64,000 nt of DNA from JANLTP01 sp031363055 (GCA_031363055.1 JANLTP010000077.1:1-64000), one strand, 5' to 3'. Shown: positions 9,165 to 18,304, counted from the first letter of the stretch. Numbers and translations: made by a program. The notes: a model not told the origin generated them from the letters alone.

Positions 9165-10072
9165 CCCATCAGAACAGTCTGAGCGACCGGAACAACGTCA
9201 GCGACGAAACGATCAATCTTCAGGATTGGGTGGGGCGCAGTGAGTCGCGCACTGATGCGGTCACGGCCTTTCCAGTGGCAGCACTGTCGGCAACGCTGAA
9301 TCGCCCAGCCGATTTGCCAGCAGCCGGCTCGCCCATTCCAGCCGTCTGGCACTGGCTGTATTTCCTGCCGCTTTACCAGCAGTCCGAAGCCGGACCGGAT
9401 GGTCATCCGCAGCGCGGTGGGTTCATGCCGCCGATCGCTCTGCCGCGTCGCATGTGGGCTGGCAGTCAGATCACTTTTTCGCAGCCCTTGCGCGTCGGTG
9501 ATCGAATTCGTCGCGATTCGACCATTGTCAGTATCAATGAAAAATCCGGCCGCACCGGCTCACTGATTTTCGTCAAGGTGCGTCATCAGATCTACCGCAA
9601 TGATGAGGCCGAGGCTGCGATCGATGAACAGCACGATATTGTTTATCGCCCCGCAGCCAGTCCGAAGGATCGTCCGGTCGCACCAGTCACCGCGCCACCA
9701 GCGGGCCTTTGGGAGCGCAGCGTGCACGGCGACGAACTCATGCTGTTTCGATATTCAGCGCTGACCTTCAATGGTCATCGAATTCACTACGATCGCAGTT
9801 ACGTGACCGCAGTTGAAGGGTACCCCGGCTTGATTGTGCACGGCCCATTGATCGCCACGCTGCTGCTCGATGGTTTGCGTCATCAGTTCCCGGACGCCAT
9901 CGTGACGCACTTCGAGTTCAAGGCGATACGGCCGACCTTTGATATCAACCGATTCTCGATTTGCGGCGCGCCGTTGAGTGACGCCAATCGCCCGGATGGC
10001 AAGACCTTTCATTTGTGGGCGAAAGATCATGAAGGCTGGCTGACCATGGATGCTAGTGTGGTGATTCGATGA
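9161..10072 (+). CDS. MaoC/FAS1-like dehydratase (mesaconyl-C4-CoA hydratase-like)
   Basis: The 303-residue product has an N-terminal FAS1-like dehydratase hot-dog region (about 60-165; FMPPIALPRRMWAGSQITFS). A second hot-dog half at about 185-300 carries the hydratase-type signature (FRYSALTFNGHRIHYDRSYV, then PGLIVHGPLIATLLLDGL). Relatives hydrate mesaconyl-C4-CoA or similar enoyl-CoA thioesters. Translation is coupled to the TAXI receptor (ATGA), which hints that the receptor and enzyme serve one carboxylate degradation route. That link is inference. Confidence 0.82.
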   Translation: MTHQNSLSDRNNVSDETINLQDWVGRSESRTDAVTAFPVAALSATLNRPADLPAAGSPIPAVWHWLYFLPLYQQSEAGPDGHPQRGGFMPPIALPRRMWAGSQITFSQPLRVGDRIRRDSTIVSINEKSGRTGSLIFVKVRHQIYRNDEAEAAIDEQHDIVYRPAASPKDRPVAPVTAPPAGLWERSVHGDELMLFRYSALTFNGHRIHYDRSYVTAVEGYPGLIVHGPLIATLLLDGLRHQFPDAIVTHFEFKAIRPTFDINRFSICGAPLSDANRPDGKTFHLWAKDHEGWLTMDASVVIR

Positions 10073-10111
10073 TATCGGCCAGCGATTGGTCAGCGCTCAA
10101 CCCGCGTTAGT

Positions 10112-10930
10112 TCAGCGGTCACTGCGCCCGAACTCGGCGCCCAGCTCCACTGATCGTTGATGGGCTGCCTGCATTCCCGCTTCGATATGACGATCAATTT
10201 CATGAGTCGCAAAAACGCTCAGGGCGGCCGCTGTTGTACCGCCTTTTGAAGTAACGCGCTCGCGCAACACCGAGACCGGTTCGGAAGCTTGCGCGGCTAG
10301 TTGCGCCGCGCCGCTGAAGGTGGCCAGGGTCAGCAGTCGCGCCTGCTCGTCGCTGAGACCGAGACGGCGGGCGGCGTTTTGCATGGCTTCCATAAAGTAG
10401 AAAACATAGGCCGGGCCGCTGCCGCTGGTTGCCGTCACTGCATCCAGGTTGTCCTCGGCGTCGACCCAGACGCAAACGCCCACCGCGCCCAGTATTTGGG
10501 TCGTCAGTTCGCGATCGGCTTCGGCGAGTCCCGGCATACCGGCGGCACCAGTAATACCTGCGCCAATCAGTGCCGGCGTGTTCGGCATGGTCCTGACGAT
10601 GCGTTGGTGTCCGCCCAGCCACTGTGAGAGGTCAACTGCGCGAATGCCGGCGGCGACGCTGATGATCAATTGGCCAGACAGCAGCGGCGCCAATGCGCGC
10701 GCCGCTTCACGCATGTGCTGCGGCTTGACGGCCATGATGATGACGTCACGCGCAACGGCCTGTACGGTCGCGCGCTCGAATACCGTCACGTCGAAGCGCT
10801 GCATCAGTGCCTGGCGCTGTGCTTCAGTGGGTTCGATGACGTGGATATCCGAGGCAATCTGTCCTTTTGCAATCAAGCCGCCAATCAGTGCACAGGCCAT
10901 GTTGCCGCCGCCGATAAAACACAATTTCAT
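10112..10930 (-). CDS. proC: Pyrroline-5-carboxylate reductase
   Basis: This is the last enzyme of proline synthesis, reducing pyrroline-5-carboxylate with NAD(P)H. The 272-residue product starts with a Rossmann motif (MKLCFIGGGNMACALIGGL). It carries the family signature near the C-terminal dimer domain (VTATSGSGPAYVFYFMEAM, then VTSKGGTTAAALSVF). Its ATG overlaps the murJ stop by 4 bases, so it is downstream of murJ in one transcript. It works with the ProA encoded at 19329-20612. Confidence 0.95.
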   Translation of the reverse strand: MKLCFIGGGNMACALIGGLIAKGQIASDIHVIEPTEAQRQALMQRFDVTVFERATVQAVARDVIIMAVKPQHMREAARALAPLLSGQLIISVAAGIRAVDLSQWLGGHQRIVRTMPNTPALIGAGITGAAGMPGLAEADRELTTQILGAVGVCVWVDAEDNLDAVTATSGSGPAYVFYFMEAMQNAARRLGLSDEQARLLTLATFSGAAQLAAQASEPVSVLRERVTSKGGTTAAALSVFATHEIDRHIEAGMQAAHQRSVELGAEFGRSDR

Positions 10931-12477
10931 AATGAATCCTTGTGAAGAAATTGTCGTGGCCGAATGCCCAGGATAGCGAGCACACCCAAATAAAGCGCAG
11001 CTCCAGCCGCGATCACACCGAAGATCAAAGTGGCCCTGAAAACCGCTTGCTTTTGCAGCGCGAGCCAGTCGTAACGACTCACCGCGAAGTACAGCAACAG
11101 CGCGAGCAGCACCGCCGCCAACAGGATCTTGCCGATAAAAATCAGCCAGCCGGCGCGGGGTTGATAGTTGCCTCGCCGGATCAGTCCGATCAACAACATC
11201 GACGCATTGAGCATGGCGGCGATCGAAATCGACAGCGCCAGGCCAGCATGTGCGAATATCGGCACAAACAAGAGGTTCAACAGTTGCGTCACCACCAGCA
11301 CGAAAATGGCAATTTTCATGGGGGTTCGAACATCATTCATGGCGTAAAAGCCCGGTGCCAGTATCTTGACTGCGATGAGTCCAAGGAGGCCAACCGAATA
11401 GCCCTGTACCGCCATCTGCGTCATCAGGACGTCGTTGGCCGTGAACTTGCCGTAATGAAAGAGTAAGGCGGTCAGCGGCTCGGCCATGAAGCCGAGGCCC
11501 ACCATGCAAGGCACTGCCAGCAGCATACACAGACGCAAGCCCCAATCGAGCAAGGCGTTGTATTCGGTCTGATTGTTTTGAGCGCCGGCGCGTGACAGGC
11601 TAGGCAACAGCACCGTGCCGAGCGCGACGCCGAGCAGGGCGGTTGGAAACTCCATCAGCCGATCACCGTAGGATACCCAGGAGACGCTGCCCGCCGCCAG
11701 GCGCGAGGCGATCTGGGTGTTCAGCACAAGGCTGATCTGCGCTACTGACACCGCCAGTACTGCCGGCCCCATGCGCTTGAGGATCTGGCGAGTGTACGGA
11801 TCGCGAAACGCCTGAATCAGATTCAAGCCAATCTTTGGCAGCATGCCGATCTTCAGCAGCGCCGGGATCTGCCAGGCCAACTGCGCGAGCCCGCCTACGA
11901 CCACGCCAACGGCCAGCGCATAAATCGGCGGATCGAAATAAGGCGTCAGGAATAGGGCGGCCGCGATGAAGGACAGGTTCAGCAGCACCGGTGCGAAGGC
12001 CGGCGCCGAGAATTTCTTCCAGGTGTTCAAAATCCCGGCCGACAGCGCGACCAGGGAAATCAGCGTGATGTATGGGAACATCCAGCGCGTCATGACCACC
12101 GCAACATCAAAGGCAGCCGGGTCGCGCGCCAATCCGGAGGCCATCAGATAGACCATGACGGGTGCTGCCGCGACGCCAAAAATCGAGATGGCCAGAACCG
12201 TCCAGAACAGGGCGGTCGCCACCTGATCGACCAAGGTCTTTGTTTTTTCAGGGAAATTTGCGTGAGTTGCGGATAGCAGGGGTACAAAAGCCTGCGAGAA
12301 TGCGCCCTCTGCGAACAAGCGGCGCAACAAGTTCGGCAGTCGGAACGCGACGAAAAACGCATCGGTCAGCGCCGAGGCGCCGAACATGACGGCGGTGACG
12401 TTTTCGCGAATCAGGCCGGTGACTCGGGAAAGCAGCGTAATGCCGCTGACCGTCATGGCGGCGCGCAATAGATTCAT
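10927..12477 (-). CDS. murJ: Lipid II flippase MurJ
   Basis: MurJ moves lipid II across the inner membrane for peptidoglycan synthesis. The 516-residue polytopic protein (about 14 membrane segments) opens with MSGITLLSRVTGLIRE-type sequence. It then has FRLPNLLRRLFAEGAFSQAF, the canonical MviN signature, followed by FVPLL. It is divergent from rpsT, a common arrangement in betaproteobacteria, with proC following in the same direction. Confidence 0.96.
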   Translation of the reverse strand: MNLLRAAMTVSGITLLSRVTGLIRENVTAVMFGASALTDAFFVAFRLPNLLRRLFAEGAFSQAFVPLLSATHANFPEKTKTLVDQVATALFWTVLAISIFGVAAAPVMVYLMASGLARDPAAFDVAVVMTRWMFPYITLISLVALSAGILNTWKKFSAPAFAPVLLNLSFIAAALFLTPYFDPPIYALAVGVVVGGLAQLAWQIPALLKIGMLPKIGLNLIQAFRDPYTRQILKRMGPAVLAVSVAQISLVLNTQIASRLAAGSVSWVSYGDRLMEFPTALLGVALGTVLLPSLSRAGAQNNQTEYNALLDWGLRLCMLLAVPCMVGLGFMAEPLTALLFHYGKFTANDVLMTQMAVQGYSVGLLGLIAVKILAPGFYAMNDVRTPMKIAIFVLVVTQLLNLLFVPIFAHAGLALSISIAAMLNASMLLIGLIRRGNYQPRAGWLIFIGKILLAAVLLALLLYFAVSRYDWLALQKQAVFRATLIFGVIAAGAALYLGVLAILGIRPRQFLHKDSL

Positions 12478-12553
12478 GGCTTCATCGATCGGTCAGCGCG
12501 GGGGATCAGGGTCCGAATTGTCTCAGGCCCCACCGGGATTGCCAAATCAAAGT

Positions 12554-12583
12554 TTGCCAAATACGCACTCGTACCGCTATACT
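12554..12583 (+). promoter_or_regulatory. Candidate sigma-70 promoter of rpsT
   Basis: TTGCCA (12554-12559) and TATACT (12578-12583) are separated by 18 bases in the gap between murJ and rpsT. Predicted transcription starts about 75 bases before the rpsT ATG, so the 17-bp repeats lie in the leader RNA. TTGCCAAAT also occurs once more at 12539. Confidence 0.55.
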
Positions 12584-12614
12584 CCAAGGCTTTTCTTAAA
12601 TTCGCGTACCGCCT

Positions 12615-12665
12615 ATTCACAGCGGATTTACATTCACAGCGAATTTACATTCACAGGATTTTCGC
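12615..12665 (+). repeat. Three 17-bp tandem repeats forming the rpsT leader
   Basis: Units start at 12615, 12632 and 12649 (ATTCACAGCGGATTTAC, ATTCACAGCGAATTTAC, ATTCACAGGATTTTCGC). The third unit ends at the base before the rpsT ATG and supplies its ribosome binding site (AGGA). Confidence 0.9.
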
Positions 12666-12929
12666 ATGGCAAATATTGCTTCAGCCCGCAAACGCGCCCG
12701 TCAGTCAGTTGTACTGAACGCTCACAACTCGAGTTTGCGTTCGACCTTGCGCACCGCCATCAAGTCGGTTCGCAAGGCGATTGCCGTCGGCGACAAGGCT
12801 GCGGCTGGCAAGTCATTGCAGTCATGCCAGAGTGTCGTCGATCGTATTTCAGACAAGCGAATCATCCACAAGAACACTGCCTCGCGCTTCAAGAGCCGAC
12901 TGGCTGCCGCGGTCAAATCGATGGCTTGA
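12666..12929 (+). CDS. rpsT: 30S ribosomal protein S20
   Basis: The 87-residue basic protein begins MANIASARKRARQSVVLNAH and ends ASRFKSRLAAAVKSMA, as S20 does. S20 binds 16S rRNA early in 30S assembly. It is a single gene divergent from murJ. In Escherichia coli S20 represses its own translation; here the immediate leader consists of a 17-bp tandem repeat, so leader control may differ. Confidence 0.97.
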   Translation: MANIASARKRARQSVVLNAHNSSLRSTLRTAIKSVRKAIAVGDKAAAGKSLQSCQSVVDRISDKRIIHKNTASRFKSRLAAAVKSMA

Positions 12930-12938
12930 AAGTTCCTG

Positions 12939-13424
12939 TTACAAACGCGGCTGTACAAACTCATCACCCACTGCTGCGCGATGCAGCCAGTCCAAGGCAA
13001 GCGGCACCCCGGAGGACTGCTCCAGGGGCCAGCCCGGCAAGTAGTCATCTGATTTGACCGGCAAGTACGGCCCAGCCTTGACCTCGAAAAAGACACTGCC
13101 GCTTTGCAGTGCGATCAGCGAGTGCCAGGTATTGGGCGAGTATTCAATCAGCACTGCGCCGTTGCCGCCCAGCGCTGAGCGGCGCGACAGTCGGCCGTTG
13201 TAATCAAAAAATAACAGTTCGAAACAGCCAGCTACGGCAACCAAGGTTTCGACCTTGTCCGGATGCCGGTGCGGGCGAACATAGGAGCCCGGTTCAACGG
13301 CATTGAGCAGACGGTTGATGGGGTCGTTCGGGCTCGCATGAATATTCAAATTGTGCCGGCGCCGATCTGTGTTTTGCGCACGCGCCACCAGCGCTGCCAG
13401 ATCGTCAGTTGAAATCTCAATCAT
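12939..13424 (-). CDS. WbuC-family cupin metalloprotein
   Basis: The 161-residue single-domain cupin has the pattern SYVRPHRHPDKVETLVAVAG, followed by RRSALG and an NTWHSLIAL motif, which gives probable metal-binding histidines. The WbuC family is named from an O-antigen cluster, but members are widely found outside such clusters and the reaction is unknown. It is convergent with rpsT and is followed, in its own direction, only by the rpsT end. Confidence 0.8.
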   Translation of the reverse strand: MIEISTDDLAALVARAQNTDRRRHNLNIHASPNDPINRLLNAVEPGSYVRPHRHPDKVETLVAVAGCFELLFFDYNGRLSRRSALGGNGAVLIEYSPNTWHSLIALQSGSVFFEVKAGPYLPVKSDDYLPGWPLEQSSGVPLALDWLHRAAVGDEFVQPRL

Positions 13425-13433
13425 CCAGGGTTT

Positions 13434-13883
13434 TTATCGGGACGGATCGACAGAAGTGGTCACCGGATATTCGGCAATCTCGACCAGATTACCATCCGGG
13501 TCGCGCAGATAAATTGAGCTCATCGCACCGAGCGCCCCTCGTCTTTGCACGGGTCCGGTGTCAATCGCAATCCCTTCGGCCTTCAGATGCGCGATGACCT
13601 TCGCAATCGGTTGAGTGCTGATCAGACAAAAATCACCCGAACCCATCGTCGGAATCCGCGCCTTGGTCGGCGTTTGAGTGCTGGCATCCTGGAGATTGAT
13701 TTTCTGCTGGCCAAAGCGCAACGCGTGCCGCGGCTGACCCTCGGGTCCCAGAAAAAACTCGCGCTCAAACCCGAGTGCGCGTTCATAAAACTGAGTACTG
13801 TGTTCGATATTGCTGACCGTCAGGACCAGATGATCGATACGATCGGCCCAAAGCATGGTCGCGGGCGATTTGTTTTCAGACAT
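13434..13883 (-). CDS. VOC-family (glyoxalase/dioxygenase superfamily) protein
   Basis: The product of about 149 residues has one VOC domain: IDHLVLTVSNIEHSTQFYER at the start and SSIYLRDPDGNLVEIAEY at the end, with metal-ligand-like His and Glu residues. Relatives include virulence-protein-type glyoxalases of unknown substrate. The ATG at 13883 follows an AGGAAAC ribosome binding site; longer in-frame readings run into yggS and are unlikely. It lies 25 bases after yggS on the same strand. Confidence 0.82.
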   Translation of the reverse strand: MSENKSPATMLWADRIDHLVLTVSNIEHSTQFYERALGFEREFFLGPEGQPRHALRFGQQKINLQDASTQTPTKARIPTMGSGDFCLISTQPIAKVIAHLKAEGIAIDTGPVQRRGALGAMSSIYLRDPDGNLVEIAEYPVTTSVDPSR

Positions 13884-13908
13884 GTTGTTTCCTGGGAGAG
13901 TGTCGGGC

Positions 13909-14619
13909 TTAAGAATGGGTACGACTACCAAAAATAGCGCTGCCAACCCGCACCAGCGTCGAGCCTTCAGCGATGGCAGCTTCAAGATCGGCCGACATGC
14001 CCATCGATAAGGTATCGACAACCAATCCCTGTGCGCGCAACTGCTCGAACAGCGCGCGCAGATGCGTAAACCGACGCCTTTGCAAGCCCGGGTCATCGAT
14101 TGGTTCGGGAATAGCCATCAGGCCACGCAGGCGCAAGTTGGGTAATGCCGCCAACGCGAAGGCCAGAGTCGACACTTCAGCCGGCGAGCAACCGCTTTTG
14201 CTGGCCTCGCCGCTGACATTGACCTGCAGGCAGACATTCAAGGGCGGCATGCCAACCGGTCGTTGTGCGCTGAGGCGTTCAGCAATCTTCAGGCGCTCGA
14301 TCGAATGGACCCAGGCAAATGATTCGGCGATCGGGCGGGTCTTGTTGGACTGTATGGGACCGATGAAGTGCCATTCGAGCGGCAGATCGGGCCGCTCGTC
14401 AGCCAGAGACCGAATTTTTTGAAGCGCCTCCTGTACATAGTTCTCGCCAAATGCGCGTTGCCCGAGGTCGGCGAGCGCAAGTACGGCGTCGGCAGCAAAG
14501 GTCTTGCTGACCGCGAGCAACTGAACTGCATTGCGATCTCGATTGGCAAGGCTGCAGGCATCGTGAATCTGACGCAAAACCGCAGCGTAGCGTTCGCGCA
14601 ACTCGAATTGACCGTTCAT
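13909..14619 (-). CDS. yggS: YggS-family pyridoxal phosphate homeostasis protein
   Basis: The 236-residue single-domain TIM-barrel protein holds pyridoxal phosphate on a lysine in LLAVSKTF. It also has the family's FGENYVQEAL, EWHFIGPIQSNKT, VNVSGEASKSGC and LSMGMSADLEAAIAEGSTLV motifs. YggS controls vitamin B6 pools and has no known catalytic reaction. It lies divergent from pilT, a widespread arrangement in proteobacteria. Confidence 0.95.
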   Translation of the reverse strand: MNGQFELRERYAAVLRQIHDACSLANRDRNAVQLLAVSKTFAADAVLALADLGQRAFGENYVQEALQKIRSLADERPDLPLEWHFIGPIQSNKTRPIAESFAWVHSIERLKIAERLSAQRPVGMPPLNVCLQVNVSGEASKSGCSPAEVSTLAFALAALPNLRLRGLMAIPEPIDDPGLQRRRFTHLRALFEQLRAQGLVVDTLSMGMSADLEAAIAEGSTLVRVGSAIFGSRTHS

Positions 14620-14739
14620 CGCAGGATTCTACGTCCGGGCAGCAGGCTTGCTGCAAGCCTGCCTTGCTGAACCAACAATGTTTGCTGAATCGCAGTCGCA
14701 GACGTAGTCGCAATCACAAGGGCAAGGGTAAGGGCAAGC

Positions 14740-15783
14740 ATGGACATCACCGAACTACTCTCCTTCGTCGTCAAGAACAAGGCGTCCGACCTGCATCTGT
14801 CCGCTGGTCTGCCTCCGATGATACGAGTGCATGGCGATGTACGCCGAATCAACTTGCCGCCGATGGAGCACAAGGACGTGCACGGCATGGTGTACGACAT
14901 CATGAACGACGCGCAGCGCAAGGAGTATGAGGAGAATCTCGAATGTGACTTCTCGTTTGCCGTACCTGGACTGGCACGCTTTCGGGTCAATGCGTTCATG
15001 CACCAGCGCGGTTCCGGCGCAGTCATGCGAACGATTCCTTCAAAAATTCTGTCCCTCGAGGAACTCAACGCACCGAAGATATTTGCCGAGCTGTCGATGA
15101 TACCGCGCGGCATGGTGCTGGTAACCGGGCCAACCGGCTCGGGCAAGTCGACGACCTTGGCGGCCATGGTCAATCACATCAATGAAAATGTTTATGGTCA
15201 TATCTTGACCGTCGAAGACCCGATCGAATTTGTCCATGAATCCAAGCGCTGTCTGATCAATCAGCGTGAAGTCGGCCCACAAACACTGTCATTCACCAAT
15301 GCCTTGCGCTCGGCCTTGCGCGAAGACCCGGACGTGATCCTGGTCGGTGAGTTGCGCGATCTCGAGACCATCCGGTTGGCGCTGACCGCTGCCGAAACCG
15401 GCCATCTGGTATTCGGTACGCTACACACCTCGTCGGCCGCCAAGACCATCGACCGGGTGATCGACGTGTTCCCGGCCGCCGAAAAAGAGATGGTCCGGGC
15501 GATGCTTTCCGAGTCGCTGCGAGCGGTGGTCTCGCAGACCTTGCTGAAGACCAAGGACGGCGTCGGCCGAGTGGCCGCACATGAAATCATGATCGGCACA
15601 CCTGCGATTCGTAATCTGATTCGCGAGGCCAAGATTGCGCAGATGAATGCCGCGATCCAGACCGGCGCTTCGGTAGGCATGCAGACGCTCGATCAATGCT
15701 TGACCGATCTGGTCCGAAGAAACGTGATTTCAATGGCGGATGCGCGCTATGCCGCAGCAGTTAAAGAGAATTTTCCAGGATGA
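14740..15783 (+). CDS. pilT: Type IV pilus retraction ATPase PilT
   Basis: PilT is the hexameric cytoplasmic motor that retracts type IV pili. The 347-residue product has the N-terminal PAS-like domain (LLSFVVKNKASDLHLSAG), Walker A at about 129-138 (TGPTGSGKST), the Asp box, a Walker B region (ILVGELRDLETI), the His box (GTLHTSSA) and the AIRNLIRE retraction motif. A GGGCAAGC stretch precedes the ATG. pilU follows after 70 bases. Confidence 0.96.
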   Translation: MDITELLSFVVKNKASDLHLSAGLPPMIRVHGDVRRINLPPMEHKDVHGMVYDIMNDAQRKEYEENLECDFSFAVPGLARFRVNAFMHQRGSGAVMRTIPSKILSLEELNAPKIFAELSMIPRGMVLVTGPTGSGKSTTLAAMVNHINENVYGHILTVEDPIEFVHESKRCLINQREVGPQTLSFTNALRSALREDPDVILVGELRDLETIRLALTAAETGHLVFGTLHTSSAAKTIDRVIDVFPAAEKEMVRAMLSESLRAVVSQTLLKTKDGVGRVAAHEIMIGTPAIRNLIREAKIAQMNAAIQTGASVGMQTLDQCLTDLVRRNVISMADARYAAAVKENFPG

Positions 15784-15813
15784 TTTTGCCCGGTAAACTT
15801 TTGCCCTGTGAAC
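15784..15813 (+). repeat. 15-bp direct repeat after the pilT stop
   Basis: TTTTGCCCGGTAAAC is followed directly by TTTTGCCCTGTGAAC. The first copy begins at the base after the pilT stop codon, in the pilT-pilU gap. Confidence 0.8.
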
Positions 15814-15853
15814 ATCCGGCCAGGCTCACCCCGAACTGAAAGGCACACGTCCT

Positions 15854-16987
15854 ATGGAACGCGAACAAGCTTCGAAATTTCTGCAAGATCTATTGCGACT
15901 GATGCTCTCGCGCAATGGCTCCGACCTGTTTTTGACCGCCGATTTCCCGCCAGCCTTCAAGGTCGATGGCAAGCTGAATCCGATATCGAATTCGCCGTTG
16001 AGCAGCCAGCACACCATCGAGCTCGCGCACGCACTGATGAATGATCGTCAGGCCGCCGACTTCGAAGCGCACAAGGAAGTCAACTTTGCCATCAGCCCGA
16101 CCGGTATCGGGCGATTTCGTTGCAACGCGTTCATGCAGCAAGGCCGGGTCGGCATTGTGTTGCGAACCATCAAGGCCGAAATTCCAACGGCTGAACAACT
16201 GGGCTTGCCGCCGATTCTGAACGACCTGGCGATGACCAAGCGCGGCTTGATCCTGGTGGTTGGCGCCACGGGTTCGGGCAAGTCGAACACGCTGGCGGCG
16301 ATGATCGGCCATCGTAATGAACATTCGCATGGGCACATCATCACCATTGAAGATCCGGTTGAATTTGTTCATCCACATAAAAACTGCATCATCACGCACC
16401 GCGAAGTCGGCGTCGATACCGAGAGCTGGGAAATGGCGCTCAAGAATACCTTGCGACAGGCGCCGGATGTCATCATGCTGGGCGAGATTCGGGGTCGCGA
16501 GACCATGGAACACGCCGTCGTGTTTGCCGAAACCGGTCACCTGGTGATGGCGACTCTGCATGCCAATAGTTCTAACCAGGCGCTCGATCGCATCATCAAC
16601 TTCTTCCCCGAGGAAAGTCGTGCGCAGTTGTTGATGGATCTGTCGCTGAACCTCAAGGCAATCTTTTCGCAGCGCCTGTTGCCGCTGGCCAAATCAAAGG
16701 GCCGGGTGCCGGCCGTCGAGATCCTGTTGAACTCGCCCTTGATTGCCGATCAAATCTTCAAGGGTGAGGTCGGGCTGATCAAGGACACGATGAAGCGAAG
16801 CCGCGAAATTGGCATGCAGACCTTTGATCAGGCGATTTTTGATCTCTACGACGCTGGCAAGGTCGACTATGAAGATGCGCTGCGCAATGCCGACTCGGTC
16901 AATGATCTGCGGCTGAACATCAAGTTGAACAGCAAGCGTACCGACCGCGAAGTCAACAAAGGTATCGAGCATCTGGGCATCGTCTAG
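15854..16987 (+). CDS. pilU: Accessory pilus retraction ATPase PilU
   Basis: PilU is a PilT paralogue that assists retraction under load. The 377-residue product has NGSDLFLTADFPPAFKVDGK near the start, Walker A at about 137-145 (GATGSGKSN) and MLGEIRGRETMEHAVVFAET, followed by an ATLHANSSNQ His box. The carboxyl tail beyond the core (RTDREVNKGIEHLGIV) is typical of PilU rather than PilT. It sits directly after pilT. Confidence 0.95.
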   Translation: MEREQASKFLQDLLRLMLSRNGSDLFLTADFPPAFKVDGKLNPISNSPLSSQHTIELAHALMNDRQAADFEAHKEVNFAISPTGIGRFRCNAFMQQGRVGIVLRTIKAEIPTAEQLGLPPILNDLAMTKRGLILVVGATGSGKSNTLAAMIGHRNEHSHGHIITIEDPVEFVHPHKNCIITHREVGVDTESWEMALKNTLRQAPDVIMLGEIRGRETMEHAVVFAETGHLVMATLHANSSNQALDRIINFFPEESRAQLLMDLSLNLKAIFSQRLLPLAKSKGRVPAVEILLNSPLIADQIFKGEVGLIKDTMKRSREIGMQTFDQAIFDLYDAGKVDYEDALRNADSVNDLRLNIKLNSKRTDREVNKGIEHLGIV

Positions 16988-17023
16988 GGTGAAACACTGC
17001 ACCAGAGTGTGCCGGCACGCCCC

Positions 17024-18304
17024 TTAAACGATCGCCGGGCTCACCTTCGGCTCGAACACTTCAAACGAAAATAGTCGGCATTCAAGGTTGCCGTTGAAGA
17101 CCGGCGTCTTGCGCCGCTCCTTCAGCCCCAACTGCAGCGGCAGATCGCGATCGTTGCTCAACACATTGATGCGCCATCCGACGAAGGCCTCTTTCCAGTG
17201 GCCGCCCAACGAGCCCACGCCGGCCCGCGGCCGGGCCGCAATCAATCGCCCGGTCTTGCGGCTGTCGTTCTGGAATTCAATCCGTTCACCGTACGGCGGA
17301 TTGGTGACAATCATGCCCAACTGCTGGTTGGCCGGCCGCTGCTGCTGAGCTGACTTGACTTCAAACCGGACCGCCTGGCTCGGCAGACCGGCGCGCTGCA
17401 GATTAACGTGCGCTTGCTCGATCGCCTGCGCGTCAATGTCACTGCCGAGAATTCGGATGGCCGTATTCGACGCACGGACTGATTCGGCATGGCGGGCGGC
17501 GGCGAGCCGCAGTTCCTGCCACACTGCCTGATCGAAATCCCGCAGGCGCTCGAAACCAAAGCTGCGCTGCATTCCGGGTGCGATACCGGCCGCCATTTGG
17601 GCCGCTTCAATCACGATGGTACCGGAGCCACAAAATGGGTCGATCAAATCGGCGCTCGGACTCCAGCCCGCCAACTGCAACAGGCCGGCCGCCAGATTTT
17701 CCTTCAGTGGCGCAGCGCCCTTCGAATCAACTTCACCGCGCCAACCGCGCTTGAAAAGAGACGGACCGCTCCAATCGACGTAGAACGTGACGAATCGATC
17801 ATCCAGATAGGCAAACACGCGCGTGTCAGGCGTCTCGGTATTGATCGAGGGGCGCTCACCGGATTGCTCACGCAGGCGATCGCAGATGCCGTCCTTGACG
17901 CGCAAGGTTGCGAAGTTCAGGCTGCGCAGCGGCGAGCGCGTCGCATTCAAGTCGACGCGCAGCGTCAGTTCGTGCGACAGCCATTGTTCCCACGGCGTTC
18001 GCATTGCAATCTTGTAGATGTCATCATCGTTGCGATAACGTCCGTGATTGACTTGTCGCAACACACGACTGGCAATCCGGCTGTGCAGATTGGCTGCATA
18101 CCCTATGCCTTGATGTCCGCGAAATGCTACACCGCCAGCGGCCGCCTTGACCGAAGACGCACCCAGCGCTTCCAGTTCAACGACCAGTGCGGCCTCCAGA
18201 CCGCGCGGGCAAATGCCGAAGAACGACAGCTCAGGCTTGGGCGAGGGCGCGGTCGAGGAAGTCAAGTCGATCCTGGCCCCAGAAGGGCTCGTGGTTGTAG
18301 ACAT
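17024..18304 (-). CDS. THUMP-domain class I RNA methyltransferase (RlmL N-terminal-half type)
   Basis: This is an SAM-dependent methyltransferase of the RlmL/YcbY type that probably makes m2G in 23S rRNA. A THUMP region (about 25-150; FGICPRGLEAALVVELEALG) is followed by the catalytic domain with LIDPFCGSGTIVIEAA for SAM binding and TNPPYGERI as the catalytic NPPY. It lacks the second methyltransferase of E. coli RlmKL. The start is uncertain. The ATG at 18304 has no good ribosome site, while a TTG at 18265 follows AGGA. Either start lies inside the 3' end of the upstream gene. Confidence 0.88.
   Translation of the reverse strand: MSTTTSPSGARIDLTSSTAPSPKPELSFFGICPRGLEAALVVELEALGASSVKAAAGGVAFRGHQGIGYAANLHSRIASRVLRQVNHGRYRNDDDIYKIAMRTPWEQWLSHELTLRVDLNATRSPLRSLNFATLRVKDGICDRLREQSGERPSINTETPDTRVFAYLDDRFVTFYVDWSGPSLFKRGWRGEVDSKGAAPLKENLAAGLLQLAGWSPSADLIDPFCGSGTIVIEAAQMAAGIAPGMQRSFGFERLRDFDQAVWQELRLAAARHAESVRASNTAIRILGSDIDAQAIEQAHVNLQRAGLPSQAVRFEVKSAQQQRPANQQLGMIVTNPPYGERIEFQNDSRKTGRLIAARPRAGVGSLGGHWKEAFVGWRINVLSNDRDLPLQLGLKERRKTPVFNGNLECRLFSFEVFEPKVSPAIV

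Noticed and set aside
12615..12665. CRISPR-like array
   Set aside because: The repeats are directly adjacent with no spacers and only three units; they are a simple tandem repeat.
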